This document shows, one piece after another, positions 24,200-31,806 of a DNA stretch of 51,133 nucleotides (within the stretch, counting starts at the first letter, position 1; every line of letters starts with the position of its first letter). The notes beneath the pieces were generated by a model, which saw only the letters and a program-made list of their open reading frames with translations, did no database searches and had not been told where the DNA came from. Source of the stretch: Streptomyces sp. NBC_01571 (GTDB lineage Bacteria > Actinomycetota > Actinomycetes > Streptomycetales > Streptomycetaceae); NCBI RefSeq assembly GCF_026339875.1, contig NZ_JAPEPZ010000007.1, positions 1 through 51,133 on the forward strand, given 5' to 3'. Both the position numbers and the translations under genes were made by a program.

Positions 24200-24629
24200 G
24201 TCAGGGCTGCGGCGGCCGCGAGGATGTCGGCGTGGTCGAACGCGAGGTCGGGGAGCGCGTCCAGGGGCCACCAGCGGGCGGCCGTGGCGTCGTCTCCTGC
24301 CGTCGACGCAACGGGCGCGGGCAGGGTGGCCGTGTAGGCGACGCTGACGTACCGGCCGCGCGGGTCGCGGCCGGGGGCGTCGAAGGCGCCCACCTGCCGC
24401 AGCTCCGCCACCGGAACAGCGATACCGGCCTCCTCCTCGAGCTCGCGCGCGGCGGCGACAACGCTCGTCTCTCCGGCGTCCACATGACCGCTCGCACTCC
24501 AGTTAGCGCCCAGCAGCCCTCGTACGGGTCCCAGCCCCGCTCGATCAGCAGCACGTGGCCGGCGGCGAACAGGACGACGTCGGCGGTGTAGCGAATCGCC
24601 TCGTCGGCGGTGGTGGTGTCGGTGGTCAT
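24196..24629 (-). pseudogene. Nudix hydrolase disrupted by a frameshift
   Basis: The N-terminal half (MTTDTTTADEAIRYTADVVL to EGCWALTG) and the Nudix half (HVDAGETSVVAAARELEEEAG) lie in different frames. At the junction (near 24484-24500), removing eight bases (TGCGAGCG on the coding strand) restores the expected WALxGGHVDAGE. The gene therefore looks broken by an 8-bp insertion. The intact protein would be about 141 residues, normal for a small Nudix enzyme. Re-initiation at GTG 24483 would give only the Nudix half. Confidence 0.65.
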
Positions 24630-24649
24630 GGGGCGGTGGTCCTCTCGGA

Positions 24650-25078
24650 TCAGGCGGCCAGCAAGTGCTTGGCCGGGGGAGCGATGTAGGAGGCGGGGTC
24701 GGCGGGCGTGCCGTCGAAGCACTCCAAGCACGAACCCAAGGTCTTCAAGGGGATGCAGTGGAAATAGCGCCGGCGGCAGGTGCCGCATGTCTGGCGAGCT
24801 GCCATGGCCTTGTCGAGCGCGGCTTCCTTCGCGAGGGTCATCGGGATCTTCGGCTTCGCCAGGTCGATCCGGTACAACCACGCCCACCGCTTCCCGCCGC
24901 GGCATTCGATCCGGGCGACAGGCTCGTGACCCCCGGGGCGCAGCCCCATCTCCCGCAACTGGCGGCGGGTCGCAAGGGCCTCGCGCCCGGCCTGCCTCCA
25001 CCGAAAGACCGTTAAGGAGCCGTCGCCGGGGTCGTACGGGTCGACGTCGACCAGGTCCTCGTCCTGGCCGGCCATCAC
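24650..25078 (-). CDS. RRQRL-motif zinc-binding protein (conserved plasmid/ICE protein)
   Basis: The 142 residues show ATRRQLREMGLRPGG, then WAWLYRIDLAKPKIPMT, and two CxxC pairs (CGTCRRRYFHCI and GSCLEC). This is the layout of the family annotated in Streptomyces mobile elements as RRQRL-motif zinc-binding proteins, whose role is unknown. It contains a TTA leucine codon (complement of 25012-25014), so translation may depend on the developmental tRNA bldA. Two in-frame ATGs open the gene (25078, 25075). Confidence 0.75.
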   Translation of the reverse strand: MMAGQDEDLVDVDPYDPGDGSLTVFRWRQAGREALATRRQLREMGLRPGGHEPVARIECRGGKRWAWLYRIDLAKPKIPMTLAKEAALDKAMAARQTCGTCRRRYFHCIPLKTLGSCLECFDGTPADPASYIAPPAKHLLAA

Positions 25079-25351
25079 CTGCTCCAGGGACCAGGGAGCC
25101 GGGCGGGACGCTGCGGGTAACGGAGGCCGGGGCGCTGCGGACGCGGGCGCCCGATCCGGCGGCGCGGACGGGGTACGAGCACGGGTTGTCCTCCAGCAGG
25201 TGTGAGGGCGGGCAGTGCTGCGCCCCGTCGACGGACGATCCGTCGACGGGGCGTGAGGTGAGAGCGGGTGGCCGGTCGGCCTGCCCGGTCACCGGAACCA
25301 GCCGCCCCTGGACGGGGGCGGTGGTGCCGGTGGCCGGACGGGGTGACCGGA

Positions 25352-25684
25352 TCAGCTGGTGGCCGGGCCGACGGCGAGCGCGGGGTTGGTCAGGGCGGGC
25401 GCCTGGTCCGGGGTGTCGGGGCTGTCCTGGGGCGTGGTCTCGTCGGGGTACTGGGTGACGAGCTGGTCCAGGGTCTGGCGGATGCGGTCGGCGTTGCCGC
25501 GGATCCACTCGGGGACGAGGTGCTGGATGCTGGCGCCGGTGTAGAAGGCGGCGGTGTCGCGGGGGTCTGCGGCGAGCGCCTCCTCCAGGTACCTCATGGC
25601 CGCGACCATCGCGGTGATGGCGCGGGCTTCGATACGACCGGGCAGGGTGCTGTGCTCGCAGTGCTGGGTCTGGGCGGTGTTCAC
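25352..25684 (-). CDS. Helical protein of unknown function (110 aa)
   Basis: Starts at GTG 25684 (NTAQTQHCEHSTLPGRIEA) and has a helical body (MVAAMRYLEEALAADPRD, LDQLVTQYPDETT) and a disordered Pro/Asp tail. It reads with its neighbours and has typical codon use. The 273 bp between it and the RRQRL gene hold no gene I can support. Confidence 0.55.
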   Translation of the reverse strand: MNTAQTQHCEHSTLPGRIEARAITAMVAAMRYLEEALAADPRDTAAFYTGASIQHLVPEWIRGNADRIRQTLDQLVTQYPDETTPQDSPDTPDQAPALTNPALAVGPATS

Positions 25685-25729
25685 GGGTCTGTCTCCTTCG
25701 TGGACAACAAGGGCGGTCGGAGCCGGGGG

Positions 25730-26065
25730 TCAGAGGGCGGAGGCGACGAGGAGGAGGGCGAGGGTGGCCGTCCCGCCGATCAGGAGGGTGGCGCTGGTGC
25801 TGGCCCACCAGTAGTGGCCCAGGGTCTTGATGTCGCGCAGGTCGCTGAGGGCGTCAGCGATGCGGGCGTGGAGCGCGGTCAGCGGGGGCAGGGTGGCGTA
25901 CCAGCGGCCGAGGCGGTCTATCTGGCCGGCCATTTCGTCGTCGGGGAAGTGGCCGCCGTGGAGGGTCTGGCGGTGGGCCTCGCCCACGGCGGCCAGTGCC
26001 TCGATCTCGGTCACGACGGGGCTGGTGGTGCGGCAGACGGTGCAGCGGTAGCGGTATCGGCGCAC
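25730..26065 (-). CDS. Small membrane protein with an N-terminal zinc knuckle (111 aa)
   Basis: The start GTG 26065 gives RRYRYRCTVCRTTSPVV, a short CxxC knuckle with a basic lead. Helical segments follow, then a C-terminal membrane helix (ATLLIGGTATLALLLVASAL). Typical of tail-anchored accessory proteins of conjugative plasmids. No family is recognised. Confidence 0.6.
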   Translation of the reverse strand: MRRYRYRCTVCRTTSPVVTEIEALAAVGEAHRQTLHGGHFPDDEMAGQIDRLGRWYATLPPLTALHARIADALSDLRDIKTLGHYWWASTSATLLIGGTATLALLLVASAL

Positions 26066-26113
26066 GTTGGTCGGTCTCCCGAGGGATGGGTGAGCGCGGG
26101 CAGGGAACAGCGA

Positions 26114-26144
26114 CGCCCCGCCCGGAAGGGGTCCGGGCGGGGCG
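26114..26144 (-). terminator. Hairpin terminator
   Basis: CGCCCCGCCCGGA (26114-26126) pairs with its complement at 26132-26144, giving a 13-bp stem and 5-nt loop. It follows the minus-strand gene ending at 26195 and precedes the next at 26065. Confidence 0.8.
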
Positions 26145-26194
26145 CGATGCCGAGTTGGCTGTTGGTGCCTCCGCGTTCTGAGCGGAGGAGGCGG

Positions 26195-26404
26195 TCAGGT
26201 GTTGATCTGACTGCGGACGTTCGCGACGAGGCGGAGGATCTCGGTGGCCATGTCGGTGATCGTCTGGAGCTGCCTGTCGATGTCGGCCGGGTCCGAGCCG
26301 GTGAACGAGAACGAACGGCCGTCGTCCCGGGCCGGCTGCGAGCCGGTGAAGGAGAACGACCGGTCGTCACGGTCCGGTTCGGGGGTGGTGAACGAGAACG
26401 ACAC
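26195..26404 (-). CDS. Small protein with triplicated FSFT repeats (69 aa)
   Basis: From GTG 26404 the first half is three copies of a 14-15 residue unit: SFSFTTPEPDRDD, SFSFTGSQPARDDG and SFSFTGSDPADID. A helix follows (LQTITDMATEILRLVANV). The N-terminal repeats could form beta strands or bind a partner; the C-terminal helix is amphipathic. It lies between a terminator and the DUF6197-like gene. Unknown function; the internal repetition is the notable trait. Confidence 0.55.
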   Translation of the reverse strand: MSFSFTTPEPDRDDRSFSFTGSQPARDDGRSFSFTGSDPADIDRQLQTITDMATEILRLVANVRSQINT

Positions 26405-26421
26405 GGGCAACTCCAACCGGG

Positions 26422-26883
26422 TCAGATGTTCATGTGGTGGGCGCGCCGGATGGCGGCCTCCCACACGCTACGCACCTGAGTTCCGGTGTGGGAGTCGTTC
26501 CAGGAGGGGATCGTCTCCCACTTCTTGCCGTGCTGGCGGCGGGCCTCGTCCAGGAGGAGGTTCCCGGCGTCGCAGTAGGCGGCGTTGCGGGCGCCGGCCG
26601 CGGCGCGCAGGGCGCCGATGGAGCACCGGGCGCCCTCGGGGTGGACGAGGGCGTGCCTGGCCCAGCCGTGGGTGTCGAGGAACGCGAGCGCGTCGGTGAG
26701 GGTCTCCTCCACCGGGCCGGTCAAACGCACCGGCGGGGCGGTGGGGCGGGGGACCGGCACGGGAGCCGCCGAGGCCGCGGGGGCGGTGGGCTCCGGGGTG
26801 GGGTCGGGGTCGAGGAGCTGGAACGCTTTCGCGTACAGGTCCTGGTCGACGGGGGTGAAGTCGGTCTCGGTACGGGTGTTCAT
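26422..26883 (-). CDS. DUF6197-like protein
   Basis: The C-terminal 85 residues (ALAFLDTHGWARHAL, GARCSIGALRAAAGA, WETIPSWNDSHTGTQVRSVW) match the pattern of DUF6197: G-W, a conserved C-S-x-G-A, and W-N-D. The first 65 residues are a Pro/Ala-rich linker after MNTRTETDF. The ATG at 26883 overlaps the traB stop by four bases (ATGA), so it is coupled to the transfer gene. The domain's function is not known. Confidence 0.65.
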   Translation of the reverse strand: MNTRTETDFTPVDQDLYAKAFQLLDPDPTPEPTAPAASAAPVPVPRPTAPPVRLTGPVEETLTDALAFLDTHGWARHALVHPEGARCSIGALRAAAGARNAAYCDAGNLLLDEARRQHGKKWETIPSWNDSHTGTQVRSVWEAAIRRAHHMNI

Positions 26884-29093
26884 GCTGCCCTCCACAGGCC
26901 ATTCTCGTTGGTGACCTCGTCCCGCTTCTTCAGCTCGGACAGGCGCGGCTTGATGTTCTTGGCGGATGTGCCCAGCTTTCGGGCGATGGTCTCGGCGGTC
27001 ATCGGGATGGACTGCTCCCGAAGGAGCTCGAGGATGCGCGGCTTGATCAGCTCCTGTCCGTCGGGCGCCCCCGCGGCTACGCCAGGAGCACCGGGCCTGC
27101 TGGATCCGGCGATCACCTGGAGGCCGCCGGGGTTGTGGTGGGGTGCCTCCTGCGAGGAGGCGGCGCCCTCGGCTGCGGCGAGGAGGTCGGCGAGGCTGCC
27201 GATCAGGTTCTTGCCGCGCTTGTCGACCATCGGGGTCTGGGTGACCGCGTCGCGCTCGCGCCAGGCGTCACAGTCCTCGATCCCGACCGGCCGCTCGCCT
27301 CCGGCGAGGGAGACCGGCGGCACATCCAGGTGCAGGGAGCGGAACTGCACGGCCTGCGAGCCGGGAGTGAGGAGGTAGCCCAGACCGAAGGTGCCGTCCT
27401 CGGGAGCAGCGGCGGCCTCGGTGGCCAGACCGCTCATGTCCCGGTTGCTGACCTTGGCGTACTGGCCCGGCCACTGCGAGGGGATCATCGACAGGTCGAT
27501 GCCCTCCGCGCCCTCGACGGCGTTCGCGCCGACCAGGGAGCCCTGGCCCTTGGCGCAGCGCAGGAACACTGCGCCGCCGCCGATGAGGAGCTGGGAGCGG
27601 ATGACGGTGGAGTTGCCGAGGTCTTCGGCCAGCGGGGTCTGGGTGGCCAGGACGACGCCGATGCCCCGCTTGAGGGAGCGTCGGGTCAGCTGCTCCACGA
27701 TCGCCTTGGCCTCCAGGTGGTACGGGGAGGAGGCCGACAGCAGCATGTGCGCCTCGTCGATGACGACCAGGACCAGCGGGTCGGTGAAGGGGAAGGCGGG
27801 GGAGCGGTAGCGGGCCTCGCGGTCGAGCATCATCGCGTAGGCCAGGCGCAGCGCGCCCATCGCCTCGTCCAGGCCGTCCCCGAGGTAGGCGGACAGAGAG
27901 GCGCCGGCGATGGTCCCGGCCTGCGGCGAGGCGAGGACCACCGCGATACCCGAGCGGTGGGCGGAGAGCAGGATCTGCTCCAGCAGCCCCGACTTGCCCG
28001 ACCGTGACCCGCCGACCAGGTAGAGGTGGCGGGCGCCGGAGCCGGGCTGCGCCAGCGGCAGCAGCGCGGGGCGGCCGTCGACGTAGGTGCCGGCGCGGAC
28101 GTAGCCGCGTGAGTCCATCGACAGTTCGTCCACGACCGAGGAGAGCATCGTGCCGTGCATCAGCGCGTGCTCCCGCATCACCCGGATCCCCATCTGCGAC
28201 GGCTTGTCGCCAGGGGCCAGGGCGATCTGGATCGTCTCCAGGTCCAAGTTGCCCGCGAGGTCCTGGAGATTGACGGTCCCGATCGCCCGGCGGTCGCGGG
28301 TGGCGATCCCCTCCCAGTCCAGCGGCCCGTCGTAGCGGGTGAGGGTCAAGGTGGTGCCGGGCATCGCCCCTTCCGGCACGCCGACGTAGGCGTCCCACAG
28401 CTCCTCGGGAGCCGTCGGGGCGCCGGACGCGATCTGCGGCTGCTCCGCCGGCACCCTCAACTGCACGGTGACGGGCAGCGCGTTCGGCGCATAGTGCTTG
28501 GGGTCACCCAGATCGACCTGCGAGACGGGGACCCGGTAGACGGAGGCGATGTCAGCCGCCTTCACCCGCACCTGCTGCCCCTGCGGCAGGGTGATGATCC
28601 CGGTGAACGCCACGTGATCGCCGTCGGCCTCGAGGGCGAAGTGCTCCAGGTTCGCCCCGGCCTGGATGAGGGCGCGCCCCTCGGTCTGGGTCGGGCCGGA
28701 GATGAACTCCTTCCAATAGGCGGTGATGAGCTGTTCCTGCGACGTCAGCCCGCCCGCCGTCCCCGCGCCCGTGGCCGCGGGTACGAGGGCGGGGGTGTGG
28801 CCGGTGATGTTGCGGTGGTGGGCCAGGGCGGCCGCCCCGGCCGGTACCGCGAGGCCGAGGGCGATCAGCGGGTTCCCGCCCGCGGCGAGGACCTCGTGCG
28901 CGGCGATGCCGCACCCGGTGGCCGTGAACCCGCACCCGATCAACGACCGCAGTACCGGGGCGGAGACGTTGACGGCCCACGCCCCGGCTCCGGCCGCCGC
29001 GGCGGCGAGGGCGGACCAGGGGCCGGCCACGAGAGGCACCACCGCGAGCGCGGCGGGCGCGTACTGGATGAACTGTGCTCGGGTCGGCCCCAC
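26880..29093 (-). CDS. traB: FtsK/SpoIIIE-type conjugal DNA translocase (TraB-like)
   Basis: This is the motor that moves double-stranded plasmid DNA between hyphae in Streptomyces conjugation. The 737 residues start with several membrane helices (up to about residue 95). Middle domains follow, then a RecA-like motor with Walker A GGSRSGKSG (about 362-370) and Walker B LVLVVIDEAHMLL (about 437-449). A C-terminal winged helix (MTAETIARKLGTSAKNIKPR) would read DNA sequence. It is followed by a coupled DUF6197-like gene and preceded by two paralogous helical proteins. This gene identifies the block as a transfer operon. Confidence 0.88.
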   Translation of the reverse strand: MGPTRAQFIQYAPAALAVVPLVAGPWSALAAAAAGAGAWAVNVSAPVLRSLIGCGFTATGCGIAAHEVLAAGGNPLIALGLAVPAGAAALAHHRNITGHTPALVPAATGAGTAGGLTSQEQLITAYWKEFISGPTQTEGRALIQAGANLEHFALEADGDHVAFTGIITLPQGQQVRVKAADIASVYRVPVSQVDLGDPKHYAPNALPVTVQLRVPAEQPQIASGAPTAPEELWDAYVGVPEGAMPGTTLTLTRYDGPLDWEGIATRDRRAIGTVNLQDLAGNLDLETIQIALAPGDKPSQMGIRVMREHALMHGTMLSSVVDELSMDSRGYVRAGTYVDGRPALLPLAQPGSGARHLYLVGGSRSGKSGLLEQILLSAHRSGIAVVLASPQAGTIAGASLSAYLGDGLDEAMGALRLAYAMMLDREARYRSPAFPFTDPLVLVVIDEAHMLLSASSPYHLEAKAIVEQLTRRSLKRGIGVVLATQTPLAEDLGNSTVIRSQLLIGGGAVFLRCAKGQGSLVGANAVEGAEGIDLSMIPSQWPGQYAKVSNRDMSGLATEAAAAPEDGTFGLGYLLTPGSQAVQFRSLHLDVPPVSLAGGERPVGIEDCDAWRERDAVTQTPMVDKRGKNLIGSLADLLAAAEGAASSQEAPHHNPGGLQVIAGSSRPGAPGVAAGAPDGQELIKPRILELLREQSIPMTAETIARKLGTSAKNIKPRLSELKKRDEVTNENGLWRAA

Positions 29094-29107
29094 GGTCCTG
29101 AACTCCT

Positions 29108-29500
29108 TTACTGCTGGGTGTAGAAGGCCGCTTCGGCCATGTCGACGGGGGAGGAGTCGACCGCGTCGGCGATGCCGCCGTGGTCGTTCTCGGTGGTGGT
29201 CTTCGCGTCGTCGGCTGCCGCGGAGGCGCTGTCGGCGGCGGAGGTGTAGGCGCCGGCCGCGTCCTTGACGCCGGTCATGGTCAGCGCGGCGTCGGCGAAC
29301 TCGGAGGTCGTCGCGTCGTCGACGGCCAGCGCCTTCATCGTCTCGGAGGCGTCCAGCATCTGTTCGGCGGCGTCATCGACGTCGGAGGCGAGCTTGGTGA
29401 CGGTCTGTGCGTGCGCGTGGACCTTGTGCGTGAGCCAGGCCAGCTTGGTGCGCAGGGCCGCGTAGTTCGCGGCGTCCTTCAGGGTCTCGGTGGCGCTCAT
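29108..29500 (-). CDS. Helical transfer-operon protein, short paralogue (130 aa)
   Basis: The acidic, entirely helical protein begins MSATETLKDAANYAALRTKL and ends DHGGIADAVDSSPVDMAEAA then FYTQQ. The ending matches the C-terminus of the next protein (RHGGIFRAVADSPL ... AERDFYNAR), so the two are paralogues. Length and helical composition recall WXG-type exported proteins, although no WXG is present. It lies 14 bp upstream of traB and may work at the transfer pore. Confidence 0.65.
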   Translation of the reverse strand: MSATETLKDAANYAALRTKLAWLTHKVHAHAQTVTKLASDVDDAAEQMLDASETMKALAVDDATTSEFADAALTMTGVKDAAGAYTSAADSASAAADDAKTTTENDHGGIADAVDSSPVDMAEAAFYTQQ

Positions 29501-29517
29501 GCGGGGCTGCTCCTCTT

Positions 29518-30531
29518 CTATCGGGCGTTGTAGAAGTCGCGTTCGGCGGGCTTGGTCAGGGGGGAGTCGGCGACGGCCCGAAAGATGCCGCCGTGCCGCA
29601 GCTCCGCGTTCGCCGAGGCGGTGCGGCACGCCTCCTCGCCGCCCTGGATCTTGTCGTGGACGTCCTTGGCGGCGGCGGCCTGGAGGTCGAGCTGCTCCTT
29701 GAGCACCTCGCACTTGGCGATGAGGTTCGCGCCGACGCCCTTCGCGGTGATGTCGGCGATGAGCGTGTCGCAGTCGGTGGCCAGCTCCGTGGACTCGTCC
29801 ATGAGTTCCAGGGCGGTGTCGGTGCTGGCCTGGCACAGGGTGGCCGAGCCCTCGGCGAGGTCGATGACCTGGGTGAGGGTCATGACCTCGCCGCCGCTGT
29901 AGGTGCGGGTCTTCCCGGCGGCGGTCGTGACGTGGATGCCCTTGTCGTCGACGGTCGCGGCGTGCGGTACGGGCGGGTTGGGCTGCATCGCGGGGTCCTT
30001 CCTGATGTGCTCGGGCAGCGGGACGGTGCGGGGCGGCGGGACCGTGCCCGCCGGGGGCACTGCGGTTCCCGGCGTCGTCGGCGGGGTCGTCGGGGGCGGG
30101 GGAGCCGTCGGCGGCGGAGGTGCGGTCGGCGGCGCCGTCGGGGGCGGGGTGCCCGGAGGCGGGGCCGCCGTCGGTGCGGTCGGCGGGGTAGTCGGGGGTG
30201 CGGTGGGCTTGGGCGGCACGGTGGTCGCGGAGGGCCCTGGAGTGGGCCCGGCAGAAGTGGAAACGGAAGGCTTCCCGCTCGGCTTTTTGAGGTAGGCAGA
30301 GCGCCAGCCGTCGCGCAGGCCACCGGCGATATGGGCACCCGCCAGAAGCCCGTAATGCGTTTTCGCCGCGATGTTGTACGGCGTGTTTCGGAATGTTTCC
30401 GGAGCCCGGGTCGGATTCCATTTATCTTTCGGTTTGGCGGGAGGTTTCTTGATTCCCGCCTGTTCGTATTTCCCATGCGTCTTTTCCACGCCGAACAGGT
30501 AGCTGATGGCGAGGAGTACGAGGATTTCCAC
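29518..30531 (-). CDS. Membrane-anchored, proline-rich protein with C-terminal helical domain (337 aa)
   Basis: An N-terminal hydrophobic helix (MEILVLLAISYLFGVEKTHG) is followed by a basic segment. About 85 residues of Pro/Thr repeats follow (coding the GC-rich tract near 30030-30240), then a helical C-terminal domain ending HGGIFRAVADSPL. The same domain forms the neighbouring 130-residue protein. The design, an anchor, an extended spacer across the wall and a helical head, fits a cell-envelope part of the transfer apparatus. This is inference from architecture. Confidence 0.65.
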   Translation of the reverse strand: MEILVLLAISYLFGVEKTHGKYEQAGIKKPPAKPKDKWNPTRAPETFRNTPYNIAAKTHYGLLAGAHIAGGLRDGWRSAYLKKPSGKPSVSTSAGPTPGPSATTVPPKPTAPPTTPPTAPTAAPPPGTPPPTAPPTAPPPPTAPPPPTTPPTTPGTAVPPAGTVPPPRTVPLPEHIRKDPAMQPNPPVPHAATVDDKGIHVTTAAGKTRTYSGGEVMTLTQVIDLAEGSATLCQASTDTALELMDESTELATDCDTLIADITAKGVGANLIAKCEVLKEQLDLQAAAAKDVHDKIQGGEEACRTASANAELRHGGIFRAVADSPLTKPAERDFYNAR

Positions 30532-30566
30532 GGCCCTCCCTTCTGTGACTCTGTGTGGTTCCGGAC

Positions 30567-30667
30567 GGTTACCGGTTACCGGTTACAGGCCCCTGAGACA
30601 CCGGTTCGCGCCGCCCGGGGGGCGGTTCCGGGGGTGTCCTGGGGGCTGTAACCGGTAACCGGTAACC
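30567..30667. repeat. Inverted arrays of GGTTACC heptamers between transfer genes
   Basis: GGTTACC is repeated in tandem almost three times at 30567-30586. The exact complement of all 20 bases lies at 30648-30667, reading GTAACC-GGTAACC-GGTAACC. Similarity continues inward (AGGCCCCTGAGACACC against AGCCCCCAGGACACC on the other strand), making an imperfect arm of about 36 bp. It sits in a 148-bp gap upstream of the proline-rich protein gene. It could be an operator of the transfer operon or the DNA site read by TraB. Confidence 0.8.
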
Positions 30668-30679
30668 CATGGCATGCAC

Positions 30680-30898
30680 TCAGCGTGACGACGAGCTGAT
30701 GTTGTTCACGGTCGTGTTCGCCGTGTTGAACACCGACTCCAGCGTGGTCCGGATCTGCTCGCTGAACGGCGTGTACGGCAGGAAGATCCCGGACACGATC
30801 AGCATGATGCAGATCACCATCTGCTTCCCCTTCGTCTTCTTGAAGGTGAAGAACAGCGCCCAGCAGAACAGGGCAAGAGCGAAGAACTGAAGCGTCAT
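30680..30898 (-). CDS. Small two-helix membrane protein (72 aa)
   Basis: Begins MTLQFFALALFCWALFFTF, a membrane helix, then basic KKTKGKQ and a second helix (MVICIMLIVSGIFL), with a polar tail ending NNISSSSR. The ATG at 30898 is separated from the upstream stop by one base (TGACATG). Streptomyces conjugation operons commonly carry such Spd-like small membrane proteins for plasmid spreading; the assignment is by type, not sequence. Confidence 0.65.
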   Translation of the reverse strand: MTLQFFALALFCWALFFTFKKTKGKQMVICIMLIVSGIFLPYTPFSEQIRTTLESVFNTANTTVNNISSSSR

Positions 30899-30899
30899 G

Positions 30900-31550
30900 T
30901 CACGCACCCTTCTCGAAGGTGAATCCCTTGTCGTTCATGGGGGTTACCGCACCCGAACCGGAGGGCGCGGAGAGCTTTTTGTAGGCGATGAATCCGCCGC
31001 CTCCGACGAGCGCCACCCACAGCCACGGGCTGGAGGTGAGGCCGCCGACACCGCCGCCGGAACCAGCCGACTCCTGGGACTTGGAGGCCGTGCCGCCGAG
31101 GGTCGGGGCGTCGCAGTTGGGGATCCTCGCGATGTCGTACGAGGCCGCCTTGGCGACCGCCGCCGCGCGGGACTTCATGCACTCGCGGTAGACGGTCATC
31201 TCCCGCTCGTACACGGTCTTGGCCGCGGCCTCCTCGGTCTGCGCCCGCTGCTTGTCGGCCTCCGCCTCCACCAGGGCGTTCGCGGCCTTCTCCTTGGCCC
31301 GCGCCCGCTCCTGGGCGGCCTGGTCGGCCTGCATGCTGGTGACGGCGACGACCGTGCCGCACACAGCGACCACGGCGATCGTGCCGCACACGGCGAGCGC
31401 CGCCGTGTTGCGGCGCATCCCGCCGACCGCGACGGACAAACGCGAGGTCACGGGCTTCTCCGGCTTCTCCGGAGTCTCGGGCGTCGGGGTGTGCGGGGGC
31501 GTCTGGGGGTCCATGAGGCTGAACTCCTTGTCCCAGTCGATGCCGGACAT
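30900..31550 (-). CDS. Membrane protein with coiled coil (216 aa)
   Basis: The N-terminal 40 residues are Pro/Thr-rich (MSGIDWDKEFSLMDP then repeats of PETPEKPEKP). A membrane helix follows (AALAVCGTIAVVAVCGTVVA), then an Ala/Glu coiled coil of about 70 residues with two cysteines (RECMK, PNCD), then a second membrane helix (WLWVALVGGGGFIAY). It probably spans the membrane twice with an external coiled coil. Its neighbours are other membrane proteins of the transfer block. Confidence 0.65.
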   Translation of the reverse strand: MSGIDWDKEFSLMDPQTPPHTPTPETPEKPEKPVTSRLSVAVGGMRRNTAALAVCGTIAVVAVCGTVVAVTSMQADQAAQERARAKEKAANALVEAEADKQRAQTEEAAAKTVYEREMTVYRECMKSRAAAVAKAASYDIARIPNCDAPTLGGTASKSQESAGSGGGVGGLTSSPWLWVALVGGGGFIAYKKLSAPSGSGAVTPMNDKGFTFEKGA

Positions 31551-31662
31551 GGCTGCTGACTCCTTCTCGGTGTGGTTCGGGCCCGTCCAGGCATGCCGGA
31601 AGCGGGTTCTGATCAGGGGAAACGTGCTGTACTGAACGGGTCGGCTGCTTCCGGCAGTCGCG

Positions 31663-31699
31663 AGGAGGGCCAGCCCGAATCCCGCGGGCTGGCCCTCCT
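31663..31699 (-). terminator. Strong hairpin terminator
   Basis: AGGAGGGCCAGCCCG (31663-31677) and its exact complement (31685-31699) form a 15-bp stem with a 7-nt loop, downstream of the 684-residue protein gene. Confidence 0.85.
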
Positions 31700-31806
31700 T
31701 GATGTGTGCCGGACGGTGCGGTGCGCCGGCCTTTCCGGCGGTCCGCTGAGTGGTGCGGTGCGTCAGGGCGCGAGGCCCGTCGGCGGTCGGTTGCCGCCCT
31801 GCGATC

